A stretch of 64,000 nt of DNA from Phycisphaeraceae bacterium. GTDB taxonomy: Bacteria > Planctomycetota > Phycisphaerae > Phycisphaerales > UBA1924. The stretch is taken from contig JACKHC010000001.1 in assembly GCA_020639235.1 (NCBI GenBank), positions 1,240,001 to 1,304,000 of the forward strand, in the 5' to 3' direction. Below are positions 15,760 through 25,206 of this stretch, in pieces; within the stretch, counting starts at the first letter, position 1, and every line of letters starts with the position of its first letter. Both the position numbers and the translations under genes were made by a program. The notes beneath the pieces are model-generated. The model was not told the origin of the DNA and did no database searches. It worked only from the letters and a program-made list of their open reading frames with translations.

Positions 15760-17865
15760 TCACCGCGGTGCGTCTTCGCCTGCAAGCGCCACCAGCACCA
15801 CGCCCAACTCCGGCCACCCGCGGACCACCGCGCAGCGCGTCAGCACCTCGTCGCGGACGAACGCCTGCGTCACCGCCGGGTCATACCACCCCAGATCGCC
15901 GAGCCGCTTCAGTTCCGAGAAGTTGATGAGGATGTGCGTCACCCCGAGCGAGCGCAGGCGCCCGATCGGGTCGCGCCCGGCGCGAATGGCATCGCCGATC
16001 GGAGATGCGTCCCAGGTCGTGTGGTACATCGTCGGAACCATGAAGTACATCGGGGTCGCATCGCCCAACAGGTACACCTTGGCCCCGGGATCGGTCGCAA
16101 GCGCCAGATTGGTGGCGGCCGAGGGCGGCAGCCGGCTCCACACACGCTGCCGGTCCGCCTCCGGGAGCGCGGACCAGGTCCCGATGATGCTCGAACCATT
16201 GAGCCAGGTGGCACCATCGACAAGTAACCAATCGGGATGTCCCTCGTTCTCCGAGGCAAAGATGACGCAGGTGTGAACACTCATGACCAGTGCGCAGCCG
16301 CCCACAACACCCTGCGCCGTCGCTCGCCACCGAGCCGCACGGAGCGAGCAAACCGCGATCCCGCACGCAGCCGCGCCCGGCACCACCAAAGGCAACAGGA
16401 ACCGAGACTGCTGGTGCCCGATCGCGAGCCACGCACCGACCATCGCGAGCATCATCAACCCGAGCAGGCCGCCCGCGGCCCGCGTGGCGTGCGCCCGAAC
16501 CGACATGACCACTGCCGCGATCATGACAAGCGCGAAAATCGACCACTGCGGGTGCGCCAGTCCGCGACCCACTGAGAAAAGCGATCCAATCCGCCCGATC
16601 AGGCCCGCATCAGGCCTGTGCGCGCCACGCCAGCGCGCCACCTGCTCGCCCGTCCAGTGCGCCGGCCCGAACAATCCCGTGGCGAAAGGAAAGACCGGAT
16701 TGCCGCCGTGCATTGCGTTCCGAATGAGCCACGGCGAGATCACGCCCGCCCCGGCGATGGCCGCGCCCGCGAACAACATGATCCACTCGCGCCTCGGCCT
16801 GAGCACGAGAATCGCGATCATGACGCTCGGCACGCACAGAAATGCGCTCGTCAGTTTGCAAGACACCGCCACGCCGCACAGCCCGCCGATCAGGGCGCCG
16901 CGCACCATCGCCCGATGTTCGCCTTCGACGATCGCGAGCAGCGCGCCGCCGAAGGCCACCAACACGCCCATCTCGTTGTACGCCAGACTCCCCGTGACCA
17001 CGACCCATGGCACGCACGCCACCATCACCGCCGCGAGCGTCGCACCCGCGCCTTGGCGATCAATCCCGCACCGCGCCAGGAGGGCCGACGCGAACCGCCC
17101 GGTGACGAGCGCCGACAGAACCGCCAGCCACGCGTGCAGAAACTGCGCCGCGGTCGCGCTCGCCCCGACCCCGCGCCCGGGCCCGCCCCCGACGCCGCCC
17201 CAGATCATCGCATCGAGGTGTGCGAACGCCGACTCCATGTACGACGGCAGGAACGAGTACACATTGTGTTCCACGGGTGCCACGCGCCCGAGTGATTTCC
17301 AGTCGTTCACGAGTTGCAGGTGATACGACAGCACGTCGTAGCCGCGCGCCTCGCTCTCCCAGATGCTCCCCGCCGGCAGGCACGAGGCCACGATCAACAC
17401 CGCGAGCGCCGGGATGATGACAAGCACCACCGGTGACACGCCCATCGTGCGCGAAACGGGCTCCGCCGGCGGGTACTTCCACCAGCGCCACACAAAGAGC
17501 GCGACGCCCGCAGCCACCGGCGCAAATGCAACCACCTGCCCCGACCGCCCGCCGAACGCGCCCGCCAACCCCACCAGATGCGCGAGCGTGAGCATCGTCC
17601 CGACGCCCACGCACGCTCCCAGCGCCCAGGATCCGCGCACGATCCACACACCGAGGCCGACCGCGCCGATCACCCATGCCATGGCGATCAGGCCCGCCCC
17701 GAGCGCCGACTCGATCACCGCGGCGATGCCCGCGACCGGATCATGATCACCGATCGATGCCAACAGACCGACACCAAGCCCCAGAAGTGCCACGGCACCA
17801 ACCGGGAGCGCCCATCGCCGGACCGCGGCATCGTGCGAGTTGGGAGTTCGCGTTGCCAATCCCAC
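15760..17865 (-). CDS. GT-C-type membrane glycosyltransferase
   Basis: A 701-residue polytopic membrane protein with about twelve hydrophobic segments. After the first loops comes a periplasmic-type stretch Y-D-V-L-S-Y-H-L-Q-L-V-N-D-W-K (about residues 175-190), the planctomycete variant of the 'YHLAMPK' motif of glycosyltransferase family 39-like proteins, and a soluble C-terminal domain (about 560-701). Such enzymes use polyprenyl-phosphate sugars. Start GTG 17865 is used; no ribosome site is evident. It lies between htpX (34 bases upstream) and the flippase-like gene (13 bases downstream) and is probably transcribed with them. Confidence 0.75.
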   Translation of the reverse strand: MGLATRTPNSHDAAVRRWALPVGAVALLGLGVGLLASIGDHDPVAGIAAVIESALGAGLIAMAWVIGAVGLGVWIVRGSWALGACVGVGTMLTLAHLVGLAGAFGGRSGQVVAFAPVAAGVALFVWRWWKYPPAEPVSRTMGVSPVVLVIIPALAVLIVASCLPAGSIWESEARGYDVLSYHLQLVNDWKSLGRVAPVEHNVYSFLPSYMESAFAHLDAMIWGGVGGGPGRGVGASATAAQFLHAWLAVLSALVTGRFASALLARCGIDRQGAGATLAAVMVACVPWVVVTGSLAYNEMGVLVAFGGALLAIVEGEHRAMVRGALIGGLCGVAVSCKLTSAFLCVPSVMIAILVLRPRREWIMLFAGAAIAGAGVISPWLIRNAMHGGNPVFPFATGLFGPAHWTGEQVARWRGAHRPDAGLIGRIGSLFSVGRGLAHPQWSIFALVMIAAVVMSVRAHATRAAGGLLGLMMLAMVGAWLAIGHQQSRFLLPLVVPGAAACGIAVCSLRAARWRATAQGVVGGCALVMSVHTCVIFASENEGHPDWLLVDGATWLNGSSIIGTWSALPEADRQRVWSRLPPSAATNLALATDPGAKVYLLGDATPMYFMVPTMYHTTWDASPIGDAIRAGRDPIGRLRSLGVTHILINFSELKRLGDLGWYDPAVTQAFVRDEVLTRCAVVRGWPELGVVLVALAGEDAPR

Positions 17866-17899
17866 GCGATGCTACTTCGGCGCGGGCGTCGGGGTTCGA

Positions 17900-18766
17900 T
17901 CAGCGCATCGACCGGAGGGCCGCGATCCGCTTCTCGGTCGGCGGGTGCGTCGCGAACAGGTTCACCAGCGCCTGCCCGCCGGCGAGCGGCTCGACGATGA
18001 ACAGGTTGTTCTGGGCGGGGTTGGGCTGAACAAGCGGGATCCGCCGCGACATCGCGTCTAGCTTCCCGAGCGCCGAGGCCAGCCCTTCGGGCGACCCCGC
18101 AATCTCGGCGCCGTGCGCATCAGCCACGAACTCCCTCGACCGCGAGATCATCGCCTTGATCATCGCCGCCCCGACAGCCGCCAGGATCACAACGGCGAAC
18201 CCGATCAACGGATGCCCACCCTCGCGCCGACCGCCGCCGATCAGGAAGAACCACTGCGCGACAAACGCTAGCACGCCCGCGATCGTCGCGGCAATGCAGG
18301 AGGTCAGCGTGTCACGATTCTTGACATGCGCCAGCTCGTGCGCCATCACCCCCGCGATCTCGTCCCGACTCATCATCTGGAGCAGGCCCTGCGTCGCAGC
18401 CACCGCGGCCTTCTTCGGCGACCGGCCCGTCGCAAACGCGTTCGGCGCCTGGTGCGGGCAGATGTACACGCGCGGCATCGGAAGCCCCGCCCGCTGACGC
18501 AACTCATCAACCATCTCGTACAACTCGCGAGAAGAGACATTGCCCGAGACCTGCGGCCCGCTGTCGCGCGTCACTTCCTGCCCCCGCATGCTCATGATCG
18601 CGATTTTGTCCGAGAAGAACCACGCGCCGACATTCATCGCGCCGCCGAGAATCAGCGCCGTGATCATGCCCTGCGTGCCCCACATGCTCCCGACCGCGAC
18701 AAACAGCGCGATCAATCCGCCCAGCAGGAACACGGTCTTGGACTGGTTGACGAATGTTGTGCTCAC
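17900..18766 (-). CDS. htpX: Membrane zinc metalloprotease HtpX
   Basis: A 288-residue M48 family protease for quality control of membrane proteins. Two N-terminal membrane helices (about residues 12-30 and 33-52), then the zinc motif H-E-L-A-H (about 143-147) with the third ligand in S-R-E-F-V-A-D-A (about 210-217), and two further helices between them. The C-terminal T-H-P-P-T-E-K-R-I motif is typical of the family. The start is GTG 18766 with GGGAGG nine bases before. It is the first gene of a minus-strand run with the GT-C and flippase-like genes. Confidence 0.93.
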   Translation of the reverse strand: MSTTFVNQSKTVFLLGGLIALFVAVGSMWGTQGMITALILGGAMNVGAWFFSDKIAIMSMRGQEVTRDSGPQVSGNVSSRELYEMVDELRQRAGLPMPRVYICPHQAPNAFATGRSPKKAAVAATQGLLQMMSRDEIAGVMAHELAHVKNRDTLTSCIAATIAGVLAFVAQWFFLIGGGRREGGHPLIGFAVVILAAVGAAMIKAMISRSREFVADAHGAEIAGSPEGLASALGKLDAMSRRIPLVQPNPAQNNLFIVEPLAGGQALVNLFATHPPTEKRIAALRSMR

Positions 18767-18847
18767 AGCGAGTTGCCTCCCACGGGACCATCCCCGTGCG
18801 TGGAATTATTGGCGCAATCCCCTCCGAGGTTTCAGGCCGCAGCGTAC

Positions 18848-18880
18848 AAAAAAACGCGGCCCGTGAGCGCCGAGCCGCGT
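18848..18880 (-). terminator. Rho-independent terminator of the PIN-PhoH gene
   Basis: On the minus strand ACGCGGC (18880-18874) pairs with GCCGCGT (18860-18854) and is followed by seven T. It lies 39 bases after the PhoH stop and before htpX. Confidence 0.75.
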
Positions 18881-18918
18881 ACGAACCATGTATCGACTGC
18901 CATTTCGGCACTCGCTCG

Positions 18919-20508
18919 CTACAGACGCTCCGCCGCCAGACTCGCCAGCGCGCTCCGCTCGCTCTTGCTGAGCGTCACGTGCCCGACCTGACCCAGACCC
19001 TTCATCCGCTCGACGGCGTAGCTCAGCCCGTTCGAGGACGCGTCCAGATACGGGTTGTCGATCTGCGCCACATCGCCGGTCAGAACGATCTTCGTCCCGT
19101 CGCCCACCCGCGAGACGATCGTCTTCACCTCGTGCGGCGTCAGGTTCTGCGCTTCGTCCACGATGATGAACTGGTGCGGGATGCTCCGGCCCCGGATATA
19201 GGTCAGCGGCTCCAGCACGAGCCGCCCGTCCGCGATCAGTTTGTTGATCCGCTGCTCGGTCGAGTGGCTCTCGGGCAACTGATTGTGCGCGCCGCGCGTC
19301 GAGAGCAGATACGCGAGGTTGTCGAAGATCGGCTGCATCCACGCGGTGAGTTTCTCGTCCTTATCGCCCGGCAGGTACCCGATGTCGCGCCCCATCGGCA
19401 TGATCGGGCGCGCCACCAGCATCTTCTCGTACCGCTCCTCGTTGAAGGTCTTGGCCATCCCCGCCGCCACCGCCAGGAGCGTCTTGCCGGTGCCCGCCTG
19501 GCCGATCAGCGTCACCAGACGCACATCGTCATCAAGCAGCAGGTCCAGCGCCATCGTCTGCTGAACATTCCGCGCCATGATGCCGAACACCGGCTTCCGC
19601 GGCCCCGTCACCGGGATCACCTGCTCCGTGTCCGCCAACCGACGCGCCAATCCCGTGTGCCCCTCGTCGTCCGAGTCGATCATGAGCACGAACTCATTGG
19701 GCGCGAAATCTCTCGGCTCATCGTCGTCGGCGATCGCCTCGGCCAGCCGATCAGCATCGAGCATCCGCTCGTCGTACAACTCATCGATCAGCGCGCCGTG
19801 CACCTCCGCAGTTGTGTACCCCGTGTACAGATGCTCCGCCTCGACTTTGTCCGTCTCGAAGTCCTCCGCGATCAGGCCGAGCGCATCCGCTTTGAGCCGC
19901 GCGTTCAGGTCCTTCGATACGAACACCACGCGCCCCGCGTCCTTCTCCACAGAGAGCGCACTCGCCAGAATCCGGTTGTCGGGCGTGTCCTCGCGGATCA
20001 CCTCCGGGCGCTCGTGCACCGAGACATCCACCCGCAGCATCCCCTTGCATCCCGCGCCGCGCGCCGCCTCCAGCGCGGGCTCGCCGTTGCCGAGGCAAAC
20101 CCCATCGAGCAGCCGACCCTTCTCGCGCAGCGCATCGAGATGCCGGATGCACTCGCGCGCATTGCGGCCGACATCGTCGTTGCGCGTCTTGAAGGTATCG
20201 AGCTCCTCGAGCACCGTGAACGGTATCACAACGTCATGCTCCTGGAACACGAAGATCGCACGCGGATTGTGCAGCAGCACATTCGTGTCCAGAACGAAAG
20301 TCTTCGTCTTCGTCGCCTTCCCGTTCTGCTTGTGGTGAGCGGACGAGACATCCGAGCGATCCCGGGACGGGGCCTCCGTGGCCTTGTTCCGAGCGCTCCC
20401 CTTCGCGGCGCGTGTCTTCAAGCGTTGGGCTCCTTTCGCCGACGGGCCTTCCAGACCCGACGCGGCGTCTCTCCAATCCCCACGCCCCATGCTCTCTGTA
20501 TCGGCCAT
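18919..20508 (-). CDS. PIN domain-PhoH family ATPase (YlaK/PhoH2-like)
   Basis: A 529-residue fusion: a Lys/Arg-rich N-terminal tail (about residues 1-55), a PIN-type nuclease domain beginning T-F-V-L-D-T-N-V-L-L-H (about 60-200) with acidic residues in the order D, E, D, and a PhoH ATPase with the P-loop G-Q-A-G-T-G-K-T (about 300-307) and I-I-V-D-E-A-Q-N (about 430-437) as Walker B. Members are RNA helicase/nucleases linked to RNA turnover and toxin-antitoxin-like regulation. A second ATG (20490) has a better purine-rich upstream (AGAGAG) and is a fair alternative start. A long upstream in-frame extension is out-of-character shadow. Confidence 0.88.
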   Translation of the reverse strand: MADTESMGRGDWRDAASGLEGPSAKGAQRLKTRAAKGSARNKATEAPSRDRSDVSSAHHKQNGKATKTKTFVLDTNVLLHNPRAIFVFQEHDVVIPFTVLEELDTFKTRNDDVGRNARECIRHLDALREKGRLLDGVCLGNGEPALEAARGAGCKGMLRVDVSVHERPEVIREDTPDNRILASALSVEKDAGRVVFVSKDLNARLKADALGLIAEDFETDKVEAEHLYTGYTTAEVHGALIDELYDERMLDADRLAEAIADDDEPRDFAPNEFVLMIDSDDEGHTGLARRLADTEQVIPVTGPRKPVFGIMARNVQQTMALDLLLDDDVRLVTLIGQAGTGKTLLAVAAGMAKTFNEERYEKMLVARPIMPMGRDIGYLPGDKDEKLTAWMQPIFDNLAYLLSTRGAHNQLPESHSTEQRINKLIADGRLVLEPLTYIRGRSIPHQFIIVDEAQNLTPHEVKTIVSRVGDGTKIVLTGDVAQIDNPYLDASSNGLSYAVERMKGLGQVGHVTLSKSERSALASLAAERL

Positions 20509-20665
20509 CCACGAGCCGACATGCCTGATAATTCTACGGACCTTCCGCTTCTGGGACGCTAAGACCCCGGCCGCCGAGAACTCTCTCGATTTTCGTTCGT
20601 TCTGTGCACCGCTTCTACGCCAAATCTGAACGAGCGGTTCACATTCCAGTCCGCTCCGCCCCGGG

Positions 20666-20695
20666 TTGCCAAGGCACCCGCCCAAGCGGGACACT
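20666..20695 (+). promoter_or_regulatory. Promoter with -35 and -10 for the NIF3-like gene, leaderless
   Basis: TTGCCA (20666-20671), an 18-base spacer and GACACT (20690-20695), then six bases to ATG 20702. No Shine-Dalgarno. It is one of the few leaderless starts here with a recognisable -35. Confidence 0.5.
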
Positions 20696-20701
20696 GACAA
20701 C

Positions 20702-21844
20702 ATGCGAACCCGCGACCTCATCGATGTCCTGGAACGAGTCGCACCTCCCCCCCTCGCTGAGGAATGGGACAACACAGGTCTCCTTCTGGGCGACCCTGAC
20801 GACGACCTCGCCGGGCCGGTTCTGCTCACAATCGATCTGACCATGCCCGTCGTCGTCGAGGCGATCGAAAACTCCTGCTCCACCATCGTCTCCTACCACC
20901 CGCCGATCTTTCGTCCGATCCGCTCGCTCACGCCCGACACACCCAACGGCCGCGTCCTGCTCAGCATCATCGGCGCGGGCATGTCGGTGTACTCGCCCCA
21001 CACCGCGCTCGACGCCGTTCCCGGGGGCGTCGCCGATTGGCTGCTCGACTGCTGCGCATCCGACGACCCCGCGCGGATAACCCCCGACGACCGTATCGCG
21101 CTCCGGGCGCATCACCGCGCCGATCCCAACGCCACCCACAAACTCGTCACCTTCGTGCCCGAAACGCACGCCGACAAGGTGCGAGAGGCGCTGGCGGGCG
21201 CCGGCGCGGGGCGCATCGGCGCGTACTCGCGATGCTCGTTTGATCTCGCCGGCACCGGCACCTTCCTCGGCTCAGAGTCCACCAATCCGGCGGTCGGGAA
21301 GAAGGGGCGGCCGGAAGCCGTCGAAGAAACGCGCATCGAGATGGTCATCGGCGCACGCAATCTGGCGCAAGCCATCGCGGCGCTCCGCTCGGCTCACCCC
21401 TACGAGGAGCCCGCGTTCGACCTCTACGCGCTCGCACCCAAACCCGACATGAACTCCGGCCCCGGGCGCTGCGCGACGCTCGCCGGCCCGCTCGACGCAC
21501 AGTCCCTGGCGCAGCGCGTCAAGATGAACCTCGGCGTGCCGATGGTCAAAGTCGCACAAGGCGTCGGCGGGCGGACGATCCGGCGCGTCGCCGTCTGCCC
21601 GGGATCGGGCGGATCGCTCATCGACGACGCACTCGAACACGGGTGCGACGCCTTTGTCACCGGCGAGATGACGCATCACGACGTCCTCGCCGCCAACGAC
21701 GCCGGGCTCACCATCATCCTCGCCGGTCACACCAACACCGAACGCGGCTACCTGCCCATCCTCGCGGCGCGCATAAAGAAACTGGCGCCCGCTGTCGAGA
21801 CCATCGTCTCCTCAGCGGACGCCAGCCCGTTCGAGGTCATCTGA
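20702..21844 (+). CDS. NIF3-family dinuclear metal-centre protein
   Basis: A 380-residue member of the NIF3/YbgI family. The N-terminal half has E-W-D-N-T-G-L (about residues 19-25) and Y-H-P-P-I-F (about 68-73), the C-terminal half G-E-M-T-H-H-D (about 327-333) and L-A-G-H-T-N-T-E-R-G (about 345-354), which supply the His, Asp and Glu of the paired metal site. The middle (about 145-260) is the CutA-like PII-type insert (H-P-Y-E-E-P-A-F-D). Function is debated: GTP cyclohydrolase type-2-like activity has been claimed for some members. It is divergent from the PhoH gene with a 193-base gap. Confidence 0.88.
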   Translation: MRTRDLIDVLERVAPPPLAEEWDNTGLLLGDPDDDLAGPVLLTIDLTMPVVVEAIENSCSTIVSYHPPIFRPIRSLTPDTPNGRVLLSIIGAGMSVYSPHTALDAVPGGVADWLLDCCASDDPARITPDDRIALRAHHRADPNATHKLVTFVPETHADKVREALAGAGAGRIGAYSRCSFDLAGTGTFLGSESTNPAVGKKGRPEAVEETRIEMVIGARNLAQAIAALRSAHPYEEPAFDLYALAPKPDMNSGPGRCATLAGPLDAQSLAQRVKMNLGVPMVKVAQGVGGRTIRRVAVCPGSGGSLIDDALEHGCDAFVTGEMTHHDVLAANDAGLTIILAGHTNTERGYLPILAARIKKLAPAVETIVSSADASPFEVI

Positions 21845-21872
21845 CCGAAGCGGGCGATGCCCGCGTTGCGGC

Positions 21873-23240
21873 TCAGTTGTCGTTGTCGGTGTCCACGCCG
21901 CCGACCGCGTACGCGGGGAACGGCATCAGGTGGGGCGTAATCTCCAGATCAATGTTCGCGCCGTTGGGCATAAACTCGGCCGAGGCCAGCGCATTGCCCG
22001 AGTTGGCGCGGAACTGCTCGAGCCCCGAGTCTGTGTCGGTACCGGTCCAGGCCAGCAGCTGCACCTCGTTGTTCGAGCGCACTTCGAGCCCGCCCGAGGA
22101 GAGCAGCCACATCATGGTGTCACGCTGCGCGACGCACAGTCCGGTCTCGATCCCTCCGTCGCACTCAAACGCGAGCATCTGATACATCACGCACTCGCTC
22201 TGATTGACCGGCACAACCGCGCACATCGTCGATGTGCGCTGCTGCTGCTGGTCGGAGTCGAAATACGCGACCACGGGAGCGCCGCTCTCGAACCCGGTGA
22301 TCGTGCCGAAGAACGAAGCGCCGTCCGCGCGAAACGCCAGCACGGAGTCGCCCGTCTGCGCGTCCCGACCGATGTGCTTCGACAGATCGTCAAGCGAACT
22401 GATGAGCGACCCGGGGACGCCCTCGACGAGCAACCCGTCGCTCGTCAGCAGGCGTGCCACGCCGTCATTGAGACCCATGAGCAGGCAAACATGGAGCGTC
22501 GAACCGTTCTGGCTCGGGAAAGCCGCGAGCACGGTCTGGCCCGGATTGAGATCGGGCTGCGTGGAGGGCACGCCGGCGCTCCACTGCGCGTCCGGGGTGT
22601 ACGTCTGAGCGTGCTTCATCGCGCCGAGCGCCTGGCGGAACTCCGGGAACACACCATGCGCGACCCACGGGCCGCTCTGGGTGTTGCCCGCTTGCGCAGT
22701 CGGCAAAGGCGTCTTGGTCTGCGTCCCCGACGGAGCAAACTGGAACGAGCCGTTGTTGTTCACGAGCGAGAACGAGGTGGGCACGCCGTTCTGCTGGCTC
22801 GATCCGAACGAGGCGACCGACTTGTCCGCATTGAGCGAGAGCGAGCCTGGGGCCGTCCAATAGGCGGGGATCTGGATCTGGTTCTGCTGCGCAAATCCGA
22901 CGAGCAACTCGACGAATCGCGCCTGGCGCGAGAGGTCCTTGCCCGAGAGAATGGTCGACCTCGAAGCCCCCAGCGAGTTCATCAGGCGGTCGAGTTCCGA
23001 CTCAAGACCGTCATTCGCGGACGCCGCTGAGAAAATCGGGCGGGCCAGCGAGACCATCAACTGCTTGCGCGCCTCCGGTGTAAAGCAGTCGAGGAACTGA
23101 TCCCAACGGGCTTTCTGCGCGGCCTGAGAGGCATTGGAAACGAGGTTCGCGGGCGATGACGCCGCCGGCGTCGCGGCGCCCGCACAGGCGACCAGCGAAG
23201 CGACGGTGAGCAGCGAAACAGCACAGGCACAATTCAACAT
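21873..23240 (-). CDS. Large lipoprotein or secreted protein, unknown
   Basis: A 455-residue protein with an N-terminal signal (S-L-L-T-V-A-S-L-V-A-C, lipobox L-V-A-C with cysteine 19) followed by an Ala/Ser/Thr-rich linker. The first third is helical (Q-A-A-Q-K-A-R-W-D-Q-F-L-D-C-F-T-P-E-A), the rest beta-rich with N-N-N-G-S-F-Q-F-A and repeated polar turns. The C-terminus ends D-T-D-N-D-N. I do not recognise a family. AAGGAG precedes the ATG by about ten bases. It is divergent from corA and convergent with the NIF3-like gene. Confidence 0.65.
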   Translation of the reverse strand: MLNCACAVSLLTVASLVACAGAATPAASSPANLVSNASQAAQKARWDQFLDCFTPEARKQLMVSLARPIFSAASANDGLESELDRLMNSLGASRSTILSGKDLSRQARFVELLVGFAQQNQIQIPAYWTAPGSLSLNADKSVASFGSSQQNGVPTSFSLVNNNGSFQFAPSGTQTKTPLPTAQAGNTQSGPWVAHGVFPEFRQALGAMKHAQTYTPDAQWSAGVPSTQPDLNPGQTVLAAFPSQNGSTLHVCLLMGLNDGVARLLTSDGLLVEGVPGSLISSLDDLSKHIGRDAQTGDSVLAFRADGASFFGTITGFESGAPVVAYFDSDQQQQRTSTMCAVVPVNQSECVMYQMLAFECDGGIETGLCVAQRDTMMWLLSSGGLEVRSNNEVQLLAWTGTDTDSGLEQFRANSGNALASAEFMPNGANIDLEITPHLMPFPAYAVGGVDTDNDN

Positions 23241-23496
23241 GAAGTGGCTCCTTGATTTCCCCCTCGAACGAGCCAGATCGACCCGTCCGCCCCGCGCCTT
23301 GAACAAATCCGTGGCGTTCACATGTCCGATAGAAACCCGCGGACCACGCACCCCGACCCACTCACTGGCCGCAACGGCCCCGGCGCGCCACAACCCCCGT
23401 CACACGCCCGACCGACACCCCAGCCCCGAACCCTCGCACTGTCCGCACCCGCGCGCGGTACCGTGCAGCCCGACCTCCCCCGATCGGAGCCCGACC

Positions 23497-24588
23497 ATGG
23501 ACATGCCCAGAGTATTCAGGCGCTATTTCGCCAAGCCCGGCGCGGAACCGGGCACGCTCGCCCCGAGCCCCACCGCGGTCCACCCGCGGATCCACGCCTT
23601 TGTCTACGACGCAGACTCGATCTCCGAGATCGATATCGACCCCGAGAATGAGTGCGCCTACCTCCCTCCCGGCCAGAGCATCATCTGGATCGATGTCCAG
23701 GGGCTCGCCGACACCGCGCTCATCGAGCACCTCGGGGAGCAGTTCAAACTGCACCCGCTGCTCGTCGCCGACATCGTCAACATCGGGCAACGGTCCAAGG
23801 TCGAGGAGTACGACGACATCCTGTTCGTCGTCATGCGCATGGTGATGCCCGACGGCGACAACTCCATCAAGTGGGAGCAGGTCAGCCTCGTCATCGGGCC
23901 CAGATTCGTGCTTTCATTCCAGGAGACCTACGGCGACTGCCTCAACCCCATCCGAGAACGCCTCCGGGCCGGCAAGAAGCCCATGCGCTCCACCGGCAGC
24001 GATTACCTCGGGTGCATGATCATCGACGGCATCGTCGACGGATACTTCCCAATCCTCGAGCATTTCGGCGACCACCTCGAAGACATCGAAGAACGAGTCA
24101 TCGACAAGCCGGACACCGAGATTCTGAGCGATGTGTACTCGGTCAAGCGGGACCTGATGACCTTCCGCCGTGCCGCGTGGCCGCTCCGCGATGCGCTCAA
24201 CCAGCTCCTGCGCGACGGCCACGAGGTGATCTCAGAGAGCGTCCAGCCATACCTGCGCGACGCCGCCGACCATGTGATGCAGGTCGTAGATGTCATCGAA
24301 AACTACCGCGAACTCACGGGCAGTTTCGTGGATGTCTACCTCTCGTCCGTGAGCAACCGCACCAACGAAGTCATGCGCGTTCTGACCGTGATCTCGACCA
24401 TCTTCATCCCGCTCACGTTCCTGGCCGGCGTCTACGGCATGAACTTCGACACCCACCAGCCCACCAACATGCCCGAACTCCATTGGCGCTACGGCTATAT
24501 CATCTTCTGGGCCATCTGTTTCGCGGTCGGACTCGGGCTGATCGGCGCGTTCTGGAAACTGGGCTGGCTCAGGAAGGGCACGCGGTAG
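23497..24588 (+). CDS. corA: CorA family magnesium/cobalt transporter
   Basis: A 363-residue CorA channel for Mg2+ (and Co2+/Ni2+). A long cytoplasmic N-terminal domain (about residues 1-300) with long acidic helices precedes two C-terminal membrane helices (about 303-323 and 335-355). The Y-G-M-N-F pore motif follows the first helix. The length and the layout are standard. CGGAG (23485-23489) precedes ATG 23497. No other metal genes are adjacent; feoB is at the far end of the window. Confidence 0.93.
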   Translation: MDMPRVFRRYFAKPGAEPGTLAPSPTAVHPRIHAFVYDADSISEIDIDPENECAYLPPGQSIIWIDVQGLADTALIEHLGEQFKLHPLLVADIVNIGQRSKVEEYDDILFVVMRMVMPDGDNSIKWEQVSLVIGPRFVLSFQETYGDCLNPIRERLRAGKKPMRSTGSDYLGCMIIDGIVDGYFPILEHFGDHLEDIEERVIDKPDTEILSDVYSVKRDLMTFRRAAWPLRDALNQLLRDGHEVISESVQPYLRDAADHVMQVVDVIENYRELTGSFVDVYLSSVSNRTNEVMRVLTVISTIFIPLTFLAGVYGMNFDTHQPTNMPELHWRYGYIIFWAICFAVGLGLIGAFWKLGWLRKGTR

Positions 24589-24591
24589 GCG

Positions 24592-25038
24592 TCAGCGAGA
24601 CTCGCCCTCAACATACGCCTTGAGCGCCGCCAGATCCTTGGCCAGCGCTTTGCGCATCATTCCCGTGCCCATGATCTTCATCATGGTTCGCGCGAAGAAC
24701 CCGCCGCCCGCGATCGTGCCGTCAAGCGTCAGACGCGTACCGCCATTCTCCCGCACAACTTCCTGCGCGAAGTGATACGACACTCCACAATCGATCGCAG
24801 CGAGGTCAATCCGCCTGCCCTCCTCGACGCTCACGACGTCAAACTCGACCGTGTGCTCCTTGCCGAACATCTTCCGCGTCTCTCGGATCTTCGAGCCCGC
24901 CTCGAGCGGCCCGGGCGGCTCCACCACCATCGCCGTCAGCCCCGGCATCCAGTCCCGGGCGCATTCGGGGCTCCGCATGACCTCAAAGACGCGGCCCGGC
25001 TCGGCATCGATCCACTCGCTCACGCATAGTTTGGTCAT
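24592..25038 (-). CDS. SRPBCC (START-like) family protein
   Basis: A 148-residue protein with the helix-grip START/Bet-v-1 layout: an opening strand (S-E-W-I-D-A-E-P-G-R-V-F-E-V), P-E-C-A-R-D-W-M-P-G-L near residue 25, a beta-meander and a long C-terminal helix. The family binds lipids or other hydrophobic ligands, or acts as polyketide cyclase; the ligand is unknown. Its stop lies three bases from the corA stop on the other strand. GGGAG lies a dozen bases before ATG 25038. Confidence 0.75.
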   Translation of the reverse strand: MTKLCVSEWIDAEPGRVFEVMRSPECARDWMPGLTAMVVEPPGPLEAGSKIRETRKMFGKEHTVEFDVVSVEEGRRIDLAAIDCGVSYHFAQEVVRENGGTRLTLDGTIAGGGFFARTMMKIMGTGMMRKALAKDLAALKAYVEGESR

Positions 25039-25206
25039 CGCGTGCTCCCGACAGGTACGGCCGATAAGCCCCCCGCCCGCACAAAACATCCAGTCATCCT
25101 CTCCGGCCGCCAGCCGAGGTGGACGCGGGCCGACGAACCTCCGATTCACAATACAGGGGCTTCTCAGGGAAGACCCCGGTTTGTCGCCAATCGGAGTCGA
25201 AGAATC

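Noticed and set aside
18754..20562. Long plus-strand frame of 602 codons opposite the PIN-PhoH gene.
   Set aside because: Arg/His-rich shadow; the minus strand encodes a complete PIN-PhoH protein with its own terminator.
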